A stretch of 36,936 bases of DNA from an uncultured Bacteroidales bacterium (GCA_903878265.1 CAIRHD010000264.1:1-36936), one strand, 5' to 3'; positions 8,007-16,668 are shown, numbered from the stretch's first letter. The notes: a model not told the origin generated them from the sequence alone. Program-made: numbers and translations.

Positions 8007-9312
8007 TATTTACTTCATTTTATTTGCGATACTATCTTTGTTAGGAGGTGTAATGTTTGGTATCCTTGGCGCCTTTCAATTTTTAATGCCGGTTTTTTTC
8101 AATTGGATCCCATTTATTAAAAGCCGCCCACTGCACGTTTCGCTGGTAATTGCATGGATATTTTTAAGTTCCGTTGGAGGTATATATTACTATTTACCAA
8201 AGTATTGCAATGTAACTTTGTTTTCGGGCAAATTACAAAAAATCCACTTATGGATTTTTGTGATTACTGGTTTCGGGGTTATCATATCTTATTTAGTCGG
8301 CTATTTTGGCGGTAGGGAATACTGGGAATTCCCACCAATTTTGGCTATTCCTATCATAATTTCCTGGCTACTGTTCGGGATCAATTATTTCAAAACTGTC
8401 TTTACGAAAACCGAGCCCTGGCCAGTTTACCTTTGGATGTGGGGAACCGGGATTTTCTTTTTCCTGTTTACATATTTAGAATCCAATCTGTGGAACTTCC
8501 CGTATTTCAGGGATCATTTGGTGCGCGATATTACGGTGCAGTGGAAATCCAACGGTTCCTTGGTCGGTTCCTGGAATATGCTGATTTATGGGACTGCTAT
8601 TTTTTTGATGGTCCGCATCAGCAACGACGACAGCATTGCAAAAACAAGGCTCGCTTTTATAATGTACTTCCTTGGGTTGACAAACCTCATTTTTAATTGG
8701 GCACATCATATTTATATTGTTCCCAATGCCATTTGGGTGCGGTACATCGCTTATGGGATCAGCATGACCGAACTACTGATTTTAGGCAAAATAATATGGA
8801 ACTGGAAAAGGGATCTCACCAAGGCTTTAAGGGATTTTCATATTCTGGCCATCCGGTTCATTGTGGCTTCAGACGTCTGGATTCTATTAAATTTAACGCT
8901 TTCCATACTTTTATCAATACCAGCCATCAATATTTTTACTCATGGCACACACCTCACTGTTGCTCATGCCATGGGCAGTACAATAGGAATAAACACCATG
9001 ATTTTAATAGGTTCCTGTTTGTTTTTGATACCAGATATTACAAAAACTCAGTTCAACCTCAAACAAAGTTTTTCCATTTCCATAGGATTTTGGATAATGA
9101 ATATTATACTTCTCTTCTTTTGGGTAGCATTAATTTTCGCCGGATACCATAAAGGGTATATGGTTGTTGAAGACAAACTGGTGTTTCAGGTCATGATGGC
9201 TAAAATTCAACCGTATTTGGCTGTAGTTGCTTACACCGGTATCGGTATTTTTGCAGGAATACTGATGATTTTTGCTCCTGTATTAAAATTGATCAAAGAT
9301 TATATCCGGTAA
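7990..9312 (+). CDS. Divergent NorB-like heme-copper oxidoreductase subunit I
   Basis: I choose ATG 7990 (MKREISIYFILF), which overlaps norC by 17 bp; an ATG at 7960 adds ten polar residues. The 440-residue protein is a polytopic membrane protein. By hand alignment to Pseudomonas cNOR: His49 (RPLHVSLVIAW) matches low-spin heme ligand H60, GREYWEFP matches a conserved loop, His239-His240 (NWAHHIYIVP) match FeB ligands H258/H259, and THGTHLTVAHAMG matches the heme b3 region with His326 equal to H347. However, Met328 stands where H349 binds heme b, and no His or Glu occupies the H207/E211 positions (KSNGSLVGSWNML). It may be a distinct NO-reductase-like family with altered sites, or an electron-transfer relative. 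It shares the norC transcript. Confidence 0.75.
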   Translation: MKREISIYFILFAILSLLGGVMFGILGAFQFLMPVFFNWIPFIKSRPLHVSLVIAWIFLSSVGGIYYYLPKYCNVTLFSGKLQKIHLWIFVITGFGVIISYLVGYFGGREYWEFPPILAIPIIISWLLFGINYFKTVFTKTEPWPVYLWMWGTGIFFFLFTYLESNLWNFPYFRDHLVRDITVQWKSNGSLVGSWNMLIYGTAIFLMVRISNDDSIAKTRLAFIMYFLGLTNLIFNWAHHIYIVPNAIWVRYIAYGISMTELLILGKIIWNWKRDLTKALRDFHILAIRFIVASDVWILLNLTLSILLSIPAINIFTHGTHLTVAHAMGSTIGINTMILIGSCLFLIPDITKTQFNLKQSFSISIGFWIMNIILLFFWVALIFAGYHKGYMVVEDKLVFQVMMAKIQPYLAVVAYTGIGIFAGILMIFAPVLKLIKDYIR

Positions 9313-9676
9313 AAAGGCATTACCACTAAAAAAGGGATTTCACTTTCCTATTCAATACTTCTTTGAAAGCCCTACCTTTGGTTTTGGATTTTCTACTTCA
9401 CTTTTACCTTCTTGGCTTTGTGCGTAAACGCCATCTAAATTTTGGCTGTTTATGTGTTTGGCATTGCTACAAACAAATATTTTCGGATTTATCCACATCC
9501 TTTCCAGTTAATTTCCTGCCGTTTATACTTATAACTACTTCCGCATTAGTGTGATACTCAGACAATAAATAAGGTGGCAAATCTTCAACAGATGATGGTA
9601 TCTTCTTCTTTTAGTGCTAATTATAAAATCCTATTCATAGATAATTGATTGTTGCCGTTAAATTTGAAGGTCAGGA
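9313..9676. other. Intergenic region between norB and the ABC-ATPase operon
   Basis: No convincing gene. A 48-residue minus-strand frame (9352-9498, starting MWINPKIFVC and ending GLSKKY) has no family I know and no ribosome site that stands out. I see no strong terminator after norB, so some read-through into the next operon is possible. Confidence 0.4.
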
Positions 9677-9754
9677 TATGAAATAATTCAGGAATACGGT
9701 TCGCATATTGCATGTTTATGTACTGTTCATCTGCGTACATAATGTATATTTTTG
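9677..9754 (+). promoter_or_regulatory. Promoter B: same palindrome, dyad and -7 box as promoter A
   Basis: The dyad TATGTAC-N11-GTACATA is at 9717-9741 and the -7 box TATTTTTG at 9747-9754, six bases after the dyad exactly as in promoter A. The spacer's last bases (CTGC before GTACATA) are also shared. TGAAATAATTCA at 9679-9690 matches 11 of 12 bases of the upstream palindrome in A. The ATG of the ATPase is 22 bp downstream of the -7 box, so the leader is very short. Confidence 0.75.
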
Positions 9755-9775
9755 CACCAAAATAATTAATACGAA

Positions 9776-10573
9776 ATGGAAATCAGGAAAATTACAATTA
9801 TTGGAGGCAATGGAAAGGATGGCTCAAAGGAAGCTGTCGAACGCTTTGATCTGAAAATGGGTGATATTGTATCAATTGTCGGCCCAACAGGATGTGGAAA
9901 AACAACTTTGATAAACGATATTGAATTGTTTGCAAACAGGAATACACCATCAGGCCGACAGGTTTTGATCAATGACGAAGCTGTACCGGAGGACTTCTCC
10001 TTTGATCCTTCGAAACATCCAATTGCAATGATATCGCAACACACAAACTTTTTGAGTGATTTGCCCGTTGGCGAGTTTCTTACAATACATGCAACTGTTC
10101 GGGGTGCCGAAAATATAGATAAAATATTGCAGGAAACCCTTGATTTCGCAAATAAACTCACTGGAGAAGCAATCATCAAGGAAACAGCAATGACTGAATT
10201 GTCGGGCGGACAAACCCGCTCGCTCTTGATAGCGGATGCCGTTGTCATCGGCAACTCTCCCATTATTTTGCTCGACGAAATTGAAAATGCGGGAATTGAC
10301 CGAACCAAAGCATTGGAACTACTAAAAGGCTATGAGAAGATTTTTGTATTTGTTACCCATGATCCGTGCATCGCTTTGCTGTCCGATTTCAGGATAGTAT
10401 TGAAAAACGGAGCCATGCAACGACTGATTACTACAGGACAAGAAGAAAAATCAGCAGCTACCGAAATGAAAAAAATGGATGATATAATGTTGAGTTTCCG
10501 TAGTATTATCCGTGCCGGTGACGAAATTTCCGAAGATATCCTTAATGAAAAAATGAGTGTACTAACCTGTTAA
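9776..10573 (+). CDS. Orphan ABC-type ATPase
   Basis: All ABC motifs are present: Walker A GPTGCGKTT (36-44), Q-loop Gln88, signature LSGGQ (142-146), Walker B IILLDE (163-168) and H-loop His195. About 45 extra residues follow the NBD. The protein is soluble and no permease or binding protein is encoded nearby, so transport is not the obvious job. Soluble ABC ATPases such as SufC drive Fe-S assembly. The next three genes, nine to twelve bases apart, encode a GTPase, a cysteine desulfurase and an Fe-S protein, which points to nucleotide-driven metallocofactor assembly. It is first in the operon under promoter B. The ATPase call is firm; its role is inferred. Confidence 0.85.
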   Translation: MEIRKITIIGGNGKDGSKEAVERFDLKMGDIVSIVGPTGCGKTTLINDIELFANRNTPSGRQVLINDEAVPEDFSFDPSKHPIAMISQHTNFLSDLPVGEFLTIHATVRGAENIDKILQETLDFANKLTGEAIIKETAMTELSGGQTRSLLIADAVVIGNSPIILLDEIENAGIDRTKALELLKGYEKIFVFVTHDPCIALLSDFRIVLKNGAMQRLITTGQEEKSAATEMKKMDDIMLSFRSIIRAGDEISEDILNEKMSVLTC

Positions 10574-10582
10574 TAAGACGAA

Positions 10583-11284
10583 ATGAAACTAATAATTTTT
10601 GCCGGACCTCCTACTTGTGGAAAAACTACAGTTATCAGGCAAGTGATCAAACGCATGATTGCCAAGGAACTGAAACCATCCTACCTCAAAATCGACGTAC
10701 TGTTTGCCGATGAGGACGAAACAATTCACAAGGAATTCGGTATCCCAACAAAAAAAATCTATTCAGGCGAATTATGCCCTGATCATTGCAATGTTGTGGT
10801 ATTGGATGAAGCCGTTGAATGGGCTCAAAAATCCGGCTCAGATTTCTTATTTGTCGAAACCGCCGGACTTTGCCTGCGATGTTCGCCCTATGTGGAAAAT
10901 TCACTAGGAATTGTTGTACTCGAAGCTACCAGCGGTATGAACCTGCCACGCAAAATCGGTCCTATGCTAACATTGGCCGACATAAGTGTCATCACCAAAA
11001 TTGACCTTATTTCACAAGCGGAGCGCGAAGTTTTCAGGTATCGGGTTCTTGAGTCTGCCAAAGGCATTAGGGTTGTTGAAAGCAACGCATTGTATGGTAT
11101 CGGAATTGATCCGATTGTAACACAGATCATTAAAAGCCCTGAAGTTGAGTTCCCTATGTTCCTTCGTGGCAATCCGCCAGTTGGCACCTGTACTATTTGT
11201 GTAGGCAAAAAAGAAATCGGATCGAAAAACCATTTTGGCGTACTCCGAACCTTAGAACAGGAAATTTTTTATGTCGGGGAATAG
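10583..11284 (+). CDS. Cysteine-rich P-loop GTPase (HypB/CobW/UreG-like)
   Basis: The 233-residue protein starts with a Walker A, GPPTCGKTT (8-16), directly after the first strand. It has a Walker B-like LFVETAG (89-95) and a TKID (138-141) that serves as the G4 guanine-specificity motif in this SIMIBI-type group. Three cysteine pairs stand out: CPDHC (65-69), CLRC (97-100) and CTIC near 204-207, suggesting metal or Fe-S binding. HypB, UreG and CobW family GTPases deliver metals or gate cofactor insertion into enzymes. It starts nine bases after the ATPase stop and nine bases before the NifS gene, so it is surely cotranscribed. Target enzyme unknown; the NorB-like protein is one candidate by shared regulation only. 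Confidence 0.75.
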   Translation: MKLIIFAGPPTCGKTTVIRQVIKRMIAKELKPSYLKIDVLFADEDETIHKEFGIPTKKIYSGELCPDHCNVVVLDEAVEWAQKSGSDFLFVETAGLCLRCSPYVENSLGIVVLEATSGMNLPRKIGPMLTLADISVITKIDLISQAEREVFRYRVLESAKGIRVVESNALYGIGIDPIVTQIIKSPEVEFPMFLRGNPPVGTCTICVGKKEIGSKNHFGVLRTLEQEIFYVGE

Positions 11285-11293
11285 TTCGATTGG

Positions 11294-12457
11294 ATGAAGA
11301 ACAAGGGAATTTATTTCGACAATGCCGCTACAACACAGCTCGATACCAGAGTTTTGGATGCAATGATTCCGTATTTTATCGAAAATTATGGCAATGCATC
11401 AAGCATGCACGATTTTGGTTCGAAAGCAAAAGTCGCCCTCTTAAATTCGCGGAAAACCATTGCCGATGCAATACTGGCCTTGCCAGAGGAAATTATCTTC
11501 ACTTCATCAGGAACAGAAGCAAATAACCTGGCTTTAAAAGGGGTCGCGCTGGCGAATAGATCGAAAAGGAATCACATAATTGTTTCGTCAATCGAGCACG
11601 ATTGCATACTTAATACAAGCCACTTTCTCGAAGAAGAGGGATTCAGGGTCACCTACCTGCCGGTGGATTCCTCCGGGATTATTGACCCAAAACTTTTAGA
11701 GGATGCAATTAGGCCTGATACTTTACTAGCTTCAGTAATGCATGTGAACAACGAAATTGGAACCATTCAGCCACTGGAAGAGATAGGGGAAATCTGTCAT
11801 CAAAATGGTGTGCTTTTTCATTCGGATGCTTGCCAGTCGTTTGGAAAAATCCCAATCAATGTACTTTCCCAAAACATCGATTTGCTGACATTGAATGCGC
11901 ATAAAATGTATGGGCCAAAAGGTGTGGGTGCACTCTACATACGTAAAGGGACAAAAATCAATACTTTGTTGCATGGAGGTGGACAGGAATCAGGATTAAG
12001 ATCATCAACTGAGAACATTCCTGCCATTGCCGGATTTGCCAAATCCACTGAACTCTGTATAGAAGAAATGGCAACTGAAAGCAAAAGAATACAAGCAATG
12101 CGGGATTATTTGGCAGAATATCTGTTCGAAAACTATGCGGATATATACATAAACGGAAGCCAGGACCAAAGATTATACAACAACCTGAATTTCAGCATTC
12201 ATGGACTTGAAGGCGAAACCATCCGTTTGCTCCTGCTTTTAGACGAGATGGGGATTGCGGTTTCGGCTGGATCTGCATGTTCGTCAAACGATAAATCAAA
12301 TAACACATCTCATGTACTGAAAGCCATTGGATTGAACCAGTTCGAAGCCCGCGGAGCCGTGAGGGTTACTTTCGGCAGGTATAATACGATGGAAGAAGTA
12401 AAAAACTTCACCCAAGCCCTGGGAAGTGTTATAAGTCAATTAAAATCAATCTTCTAA
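11294..12457 (+). CDS. NifS/IscS-type cysteine desulfurase
   Basis: The protein has 387 residues, the normal family length. It begins with YFDNAATTQLD; His102 (SSIEHD) matches the residue that stacks on PLP; Lys204 (NAHKMYGPKG) is the PLP lysine. HGGGQESGLRSST contributes to the PLP site, and Cys329 in SAGSACSS is the persulfide cysteine on the flexible loop of class I (NifS/IscS) enzymes. It converts cysteine to alanine and passes sulfane sulfur to a scaffold or carrier. No iscU or nifU lies beside it; the following Fe-S protein may be the acceptor. Cysteine synthesis genes downstream could supply substrate. Confidence 0.92.
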   Translation: MKNKGIYFDNAATTQLDTRVLDAMIPYFIENYGNASSMHDFGSKAKVALLNSRKTIADAILALPEEIIFTSSGTEANNLALKGVALANRSKRNHIIVSSIEHDCILNTSHFLEEEGFRVTYLPVDSSGIIDPKLLEDAIRPDTLLASVMHVNNEIGTIQPLEEIGEICHQNGVLFHSDACQSFGKIPINVLSQNIDLLTLNAHKMYGPKGVGALYIRKGTKINTLLHGGGQESGLRSSTENIPAIAGFAKSTELCIEEMATESKRIQAMRDYLAEYLFENYADIYINGSQDQRLYNNLNFSIHGLEGETIRLLLLLDEMGIAVSAGSACSSNDKSNNTSHVLKAIGLNQFEARGAVRVTFGRYNTMEEVKNFTQALGSVISQLKSIF

Positions 12458-12469
12458 AAAAATAAAACA

Positions 12470-13156
12470 ATGGAAAGCCTACTTGAAACAACAACAATTG
12501 ACAAGCTGCCAAACCTAAATTGTGGCGGCTGCGGATACAAAACCTGCGTAGAATTTGCCAATGCAGTTGATTTGTCTGAAACTGAATTAAAAAAATGTAC
12601 CCATATTAAAAATGGGAGTGCAGTTGAAACAAACCACCAAAACTGCATGAATTGTGCTACCACAGAAAACTTGGGCACAAAATTAAAATGGCAGGATAGC
12701 CTGAAGCGTGAATTCGATTTTATCCTTGATGTTATAGAAGGCGATCCAGGTCCAAGGGAAACAATACTTCCGTACAACCCCGCATTAGTAAAAGACCTTG
12801 GAGTAAAACCTGGCGATGTAATGATTGGCCGCCCAATGGGTATGTCGTGCGGTTGCCCGATCACACACTGTGGTGTGGTAACCGATGTGGATGCGCGGAA
12901 TGGTGTGATAAAATGGTGCGTTACCGGACCACTAAGGCCACGGAATGAAGGTTTTATCGACATAGGCTATTATGTAGCCCAGGCTTACGACGGCATAATT
13001 AAAGAATCAAAAGTGCCGATTGAATTAGGGCGCAGGTATTGGTTTATGCCTCACCGCTGCATGCTGCAATGGCGACATAGCGGATTGATCAATGCTGTGA
13101 CCAAACAAAAGGATGGCAGTCTGAAAATACGCATCGAAGGCTTATTTATCGGTTAA
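12470..13156 (+). CDS. Cysteine-rich Fe-S binding protein
   Basis: The 228-residue protein opens with Cys18, Cys21, Cys26 and Cys43 in a CGGCGYKTC context, matching the 4Fe-4S domain seen at the N-terminus of RnfB and CODH/ACS gamma proteins. More cysteines follow: CMNC (59-62), CGCPITHC (127-134), Cys150 and Cys197. The domain from about 80 to 228 has a conserved look (GRPMGMSCGCPITHCGVV, then WCVTGPLRPRNEG) but I cannot name it. It starts twelve bases after the desulfurase stop. A role as scaffold, carrier or repair factor for Fe-S or another metal cluster fits the operon; direct electron transfer is the alternative. Confidence 0.75.
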   Translation: MESLLETTTIDKLPNLNCGGCGYKTCVEFANAVDLSETELKKCTHIKNGSAVETNHQNCMNCATTENLGTKLKWQDSLKREFDFILDVIEGDPGPRETILPYNPALVKDLGVKPGDVMIGRPMGMSCGCPITHCGVVTDVDARNGVIKWCVTGPLRPRNEGFIDIGYYVAQAYDGIIKESKVPIELGRRYWFMPHRCMLQWRHSGLINAVTKQKDGSLKIRIEGLFIG

Positions 13157-13312
13157 GGAAAACGTTCCTATAAAATGTAAGTGTTGGTCTTTGTTTAGAG
13201 CAAGATTATTAACGCTTCCGTCTTGGTATTTTCACCGATTCTTTGGCGTGAATCCGTAATCAATGCTTTTAAAGGTTGAAGATGCTGCTTGTCAATTGAA
13301 CAAAATTCCTGT

Positions 13313-13338
13313 TTATATGTTAAACAAGATACATATAA
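13313..13338. promoter_or_regulatory. Perfect dyad upstream of cysE
   Basis: TTATATGT-N10-ACATATAA is an exact 8-bp inverted repeat centred 38 bp before the ATG at 13364. It differs in spacing and outer bases from the 25-bp dyads of promoters A-C. No clear TAnnTTTG box accompanies it. It may be an operator for the cysteine-synthesis pair. Confidence 0.4.
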
Positions 13339-13363
13339 CATTAATATTCAGAATATTACAAAC

Positions 13364-14203
13364 ATGAGTGAAGTATCACAATTACCCAAAGAAATATACC
13401 GTAGTTATATCTGCGCACATGCCAATCTGCCTCCTGTTGAAAGCACACATCAGTTTGTGGATGAGCTTGTGATGTTTCTGTTCCCATTAAAGAGTAACCT
13501 TACTGTTTCTTTAAAATCTTTGCAAAAGGAACTTCGGCGTTTGAGGTTTCGGTTAAGCGAATTGCTTTATCCCTTGCATGGCGATTCGGAAAGCGAAGTT
13601 ACAGAGGCAGTAGATGCCTTTTTCAGCCGATTGCCCGAAGTGTATAAAATGTTGCTGGAAGATGCAAATGCTTTTCTCGAAAGCGATCCTTCCGCCCAAG
13701 GGATTGAAGAAATAATCATGTCTTTTCCAGGATTTTACGCTATTTCTGTTTACCGAATCGCCCACGAACTCCAGGTATTGAACATTCCTCTTTTGCCTAG
13801 GATTATGAGTGAATATATTCATGGGAAAACAGGTATCGACATCCATCCCGCCGCCTTGATTGGAAGAAATTTCTTTATTGATCATGGAACTGGGGTAGTG
13901 ATTGGCGAAACCACAGAAATCGGGAACAACGTAAAAATATATCAGGGAGTAACTTTGGGAGCAGTGTTTGTCGAGCGGGGGCTTCGCGACCAAAAAAGGC
14001 ATCCCAGCATACAGGATAATGTGATTATATATGCCGGAAGCACCATTTTAGGTGGAAAAACTGTAATTGGCCGCGGATCAATAATCGGAGGTAATGTTTG
14101 GCTTACTGAAAGCGTTGAACCCTTTTCGTTGGTTTATCATCAACCACAGATCGTTATCCGCGACAAAAAAGACTTTGTTGAACCAATAAACTATTATATC
14201 TAA
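13364..14203 (+). CDS. cysE: Serine O-acetyltransferase (CysE, EpsC type)
   Basis: The frame is open from a TTG at 13289, but ATG 13364 ([16 protein letters not shown]) is preferred because the 25 codons before it are AT-rich and contain a dyad. The N-terminal half is helical. The C-terminal half is the left-handed beta-helix of hexapeptide transferases: [33 protein letters not shown], then YQGVTLG and [15 protein letters not shown]. The DHG and GET motifs are those of serine acetyltransferases. It makes O-acetylserine from serine and acetyl-CoA. The next gene, overlapping by one base, encodes the enzyme that turns O-acetylserine into cysteine. Together they could feed the desulfurase upstream. 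Confidence 0.9.
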   Translation: MSEVSQLPKEIYRSYICAHANLPPVESTHQFVDELVMFLFPLKSNLTVSLKSLQKELRRLRFRLSELLYPLHGDSESEVTEAVDAFFSRLPEVYKMLLEDANAFLESDPSAQGIEEIIMSFPGFYAISVYRIAHELQVLNIPLLPRIMSEYIHGKTGIDIHPAALIGRNFFIDHGTGVVIGETTEIGNNVKIYQGVTLGAVFVERGLRDQKRHPSIQDNVIIYAGSTILGGKTVIGRGSIIGGNVWLTESVEPFSLVYHQPQIVIRDKKDFVEPINYYI

Positions 14204-15126
14204 TGAAAGCAAATTCAATTTTACAAACCATAGGAAATACGCCTCATGTGCGTATCAACAAACTGTTCCCTTCGCAATATGAAGTGTGGATCAAACTGGA
14301 AAAAAGCAATCCCGGTGGAAGCATCAAGGACCGTATTGCACTTTCAATGATCGAAGAAGCCGAAAACCGTGGTGTCCTGAAACCAGGTTCGGTAATCATT
14401 GAACCCACATCCGGAAACACGGGTATTGGGTTGGCCATGGTGGCAGCAGTAAAAGGCTACAAAATAATTCTGGTAATGCCCGAATCCATGAGTGTTGAGA
14501 GACGCAAATTGATGTCGGTTTACGGGGCTGAATTTGTGCTCACGCCACGCGAAAAAGGGATGAAAGGAGCAATTGAAAAAGCTGCGGAGTTGGCATATAC
14601 GACAGCAGGTTCGTTTGTCCCTTCACAATTTGACAACCCGGCAAATCCGGCAATCCATTTCGATACAACAGCTAAAGAAATAGCTGCCGATTTCCCGGAA
14701 GGATTAGATTATTTGATTACTGGTGTTGGCACAGGTGGCCATATTTCGGGAGTAAGCAAGTATTTGAAATCCTTGTGGCCTAAGCTGCAAGTTTTTGCAG
14801 TCGAGCCAGAACTTTCACCTGTAATAAGCGGCGGATCACCAGGGCCACACCCTTTGCAGGGAATTGGGGCTGGATTTATCCCCAAAAACCTCAACACCAA
14901 ACTTATAGATGGAGTAATTCAGGTGTCGAAAGAGAATGCTTTCGATTTTGCCCGCAGGCTTGCTCTGGAAGAAGCTATTTTTGCCGGAATTTCAACAGGA
15001 GCATCCCTGGCGGCTGTAAATAAAAAACTGACCGAAATACCGGAAGGCTCCCGTATCCTTACCTTCAATTACGATACAGGTGAACGGTATTTGTCAATTG
15101 AGGGACTTTGGGAAAACTTTAGCTAA
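14203..15126 (+). CDS. cysK: Cysteine synthase (O-acetylserine sulfhydrylase)
   Basis: At 307 residues it has normal length. Lys42 in [13 protein letters not shown] is the PLP lysine; PTSGNTGIG (69-77) binds the substrate carboxylate; [10 protein letters not shown] binds the PLP phosphate; GISTGAS lies near the end. It uses sulfide and O-acetylserine to make cysteine. The layout fits CysK rather than the shorter-loop CysM, but I cannot exclude CysM. Its ATG overlaps the cysE stop in a TAATG junction, which implies translational coupling. A perfect hairpin follows the stop. Confidence 0.9.
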   Translation: MKANSILQTIGNTPHVRINKLFPSQYEVWIKLEKSNPGGSIKDRIALSMIEEAENRGVLKPGSVIIEPTSGNTGIGLAMVAAVKGYKIILVMPESMSVERRKLMSVYGAEFVLTPREKGMKGAIEKAAELAYTTAGSFVPSQFDNPANPAIHFDTTAKEIAADFPEGLDYLITGVGTGGHISGVSKYLKSLWPKLQVFAVEPELSPVISGGSPGPHPLQGIGAGFIPKNLNTKLIDGVIQVSKENAFDFARRLALEEAIFAGISTGASLAAVNKKLTEIPEGSRILTFNYDTGERYLSIEGLWENFS

Positions 15127-15160
15127 TCTATCCTTCGCACCATTAATCTATTTTATAGAT

Positions 15161-15198
15161 CACAGAAATCCACAACTATTCTCTTGTGGATTTCTGTG
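15161..15198 (+). terminator. Hairpin terminator after cysK
   Basis: Exact 15-bp arms CACAGAAATCCACAA and TTGTGGATTTCTGTG surround an 8-nt loop; a short run of T follows. It separates cysE-cysK from the ThiF-like gene 38 bp on, and may allow partial read-through since no clear promoter lies in the small remaining gap. Confidence 0.8.
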
Positions 15199-15235
15199 TT
15201 TCCAATGATTCCACAATTCATTATAAAAAAGAATC

Positions 15236-16297
15236 ATGGCCGAATTGTCACAAACTGAAAATGAACAATATAGCCGTCATATACGGCTACCAGAAATTGG
15301 TATCCAAGGCCAAAATAAAATAAAAGCAGCTAATGTGCTTGTTGTTGGAGCCGGCGGACTGGGCTGTTCGGTTTTGCAATACTTGTGTGCTGCTGGCATT
15401 GGTACAATTGGCATTCTCGATAACGATTGGATTGATTTATCAAACCTGCCCCGCCAATTGCTCTATAATAAGGACGACGTTGGAAAACCCAAAACTCAGG
15501 TTGCTAAAGAAAAACTCCTGACTAATAATCCTCAAATAAGAATAAAAACACACTTTCTCCGCTTGAATAGGGAAAATGTTCTTGATGTCTTTTTACCCTA
15601 CCAAATTATTGTTGATTGTACTGACAATTTTGCCACGCGCTACCTGATCAGTGATGCCTCGGTACTATCGAACAAGCCTGTTGTTTATGGTGCTGCTAAC
15701 AAATTTACCGGACAGGTTACCGTTTTGAATTATCGGAACGGACCATCATTACGATGTATATGCCCTACCCCACCGCACCCGCTTGAAGTTCCTTCCTGTT
15801 CACAAACCGGCGTTCTTGGGCCACTGGCCGGAATTATAGGAGCTATGCTGGCAACTGAGGTAATTAAAATATTGTTAGGAATGGAAAATGTCCTTTCAGG
15901 GAAATATTTTGTGTTTGACTCTGCTACCTATTCAACCCAGCTTATACCTTTCAACAGTGATCATGAGGCATCCAAAATCATTGAATTGGGAATTTATGAG
16001 GATTCTAGTTGTGACGAAATTATTGAGATACAAAAGATTACGATCAACGATTTAAAACTTATGGAAGCTGAAAATCCAGGTTTATTGCTTATTGATTTAC
16101 GTGATCCGGCTGAAAAAACAGATATTGGGCTTGATTGTGTATCTATTCCTTTTTATGATATCAGTCAGAATATCAATTTTTTAAAGGGGAATAAAACTAT
16201 TGTTTTTTATTGCCAATACGGCATAGCGAGTTCAAAAGTCATTAGCTATCTGAATAATGTCCACAATATGAGGAATTTGTATAATCTAATCCTTTAG
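15236..16297 (+). CDS. ThiF/MoeB/HesA-type E1-like enzyme with C-terminal rhodanese domain
   Basis: Residues 1-255 form an E1-like adenylating domain: RHIRLPEIG near the start, GAGGLG (38-43) for ATP, LDNDWIDLSNLPRQ, DCTDNFATR (127-135) and Cys188 in SCSQTGVLGP at the transthiolation position. Residues ~265-353 are a rhodanese-like domain with Cys326 in FYCQYGIASSK. Such proteins activate the C-terminus of a ubiquitin-like sulfur carrier (MoaD, ThiS) and hand sulfur to it. The usual zinc CxxC pairs look degraded: only Cys174/Cys176 and a lone Cys259 remain. No carrier gene is nearby. With the NifS-type gene upstream it could complete a sulfur relay, or it could serve molybdopterin or thiamine synthesis. 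Confidence 0.82.
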   Translation: MAELSQTENEQYSRHIRLPEIGIQGQNKIKAANVLVVGAGGLGCSVLQYLCAAGIGTIGILDNDWIDLSNLPRQLLYNKDDVGKPKTQVAKEKLLTNNPQIRIKTHFLRLNRENVLDVFLPYQIIVDCTDNFATRYLISDASVLSNKPVVYGAANKFTGQVTVLNYRNGPSLRCICPTPPHPLEVPSCSQTGVLGPLAGIIGAMLATEVIKILLGMENVLSGKYFVFDSATYSTQLIPFNSDHEASKIIELGIYEDSSCDEIIEIQKITINDLKLMEAENPGLLLIDLRDPAEKTDIGLDCVSIPFYDISQNINFLKGNKTIVFYCQYGIASSKVISYLNNVHNMRNLYNLIL

Positions 16298-16536
16298 AGG
16301 TTCGTATCATAAAACGATCCAAGAAAAATATTTAAATGTTTATCTATTGCCTTGAATATCTGCTATTTCTACCATTTAATTTTATTTTTATCCCCTTTTA
16401 ATGTTACTCACTTCCTGATTAATATAATACTTTATTGTTTATTCAAGCCTAAAATTGCCGTGTTTATTCACAACGAAATTCCCGAATTTCAGCCCAAGCC
16501 TGCCGAATACAGGTTGAACCTTGCCATATAAACATC
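16298..16536. other. Gene-free stretch after the ThiF-like gene
   Basis: No supported gene, repeat or strong terminator in these 239 bp. A 23-codon frame starting GTG at 16460 (VFIHNEIPEFQPKP) is too short to call. Confidence 0.4.
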
Positions 16537-16571
16537 TTGCGAATATAGTATTTTTAACATATATATCTTTG
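16537..16571 (+). promoter_or_regulatory. Promoter of the T9SS-type protein gene
   Basis: TTG at 16537-16539 and TATCTTTG at 16564-16571 fit the Bacteroidota -33/-7 pattern. Transcription would start after the first ATG of the open frame (16573) or right at it, supporting ATG 16669 as the real start with a leader of about 90 nt. Confidence 0.55.
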
Positions 16572-16668
16572 TATGGTTATTTTAATCCTTCCTAAATTAG
16601 AATGCTTAAAAGAACGAAAGCAATCAGGAAAAAGTTTCCGCTTCCAAACTAACCAACAAACACAAAAT

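Noticed and set aside
9352-9498. 48-residue minus-strand ORF between norB and the ABC-ATPase operon
   Set aside because: No recognisable family, ribosome site or neighbour on the same strand; kept only as a remark.
16460-16531. 23-codon GTG-started frame (VFIHNEIPEFQPKP)
   Set aside because: Too short to support; codon pattern looks coding-like but there is no homologue I know and a promoter follows at once.
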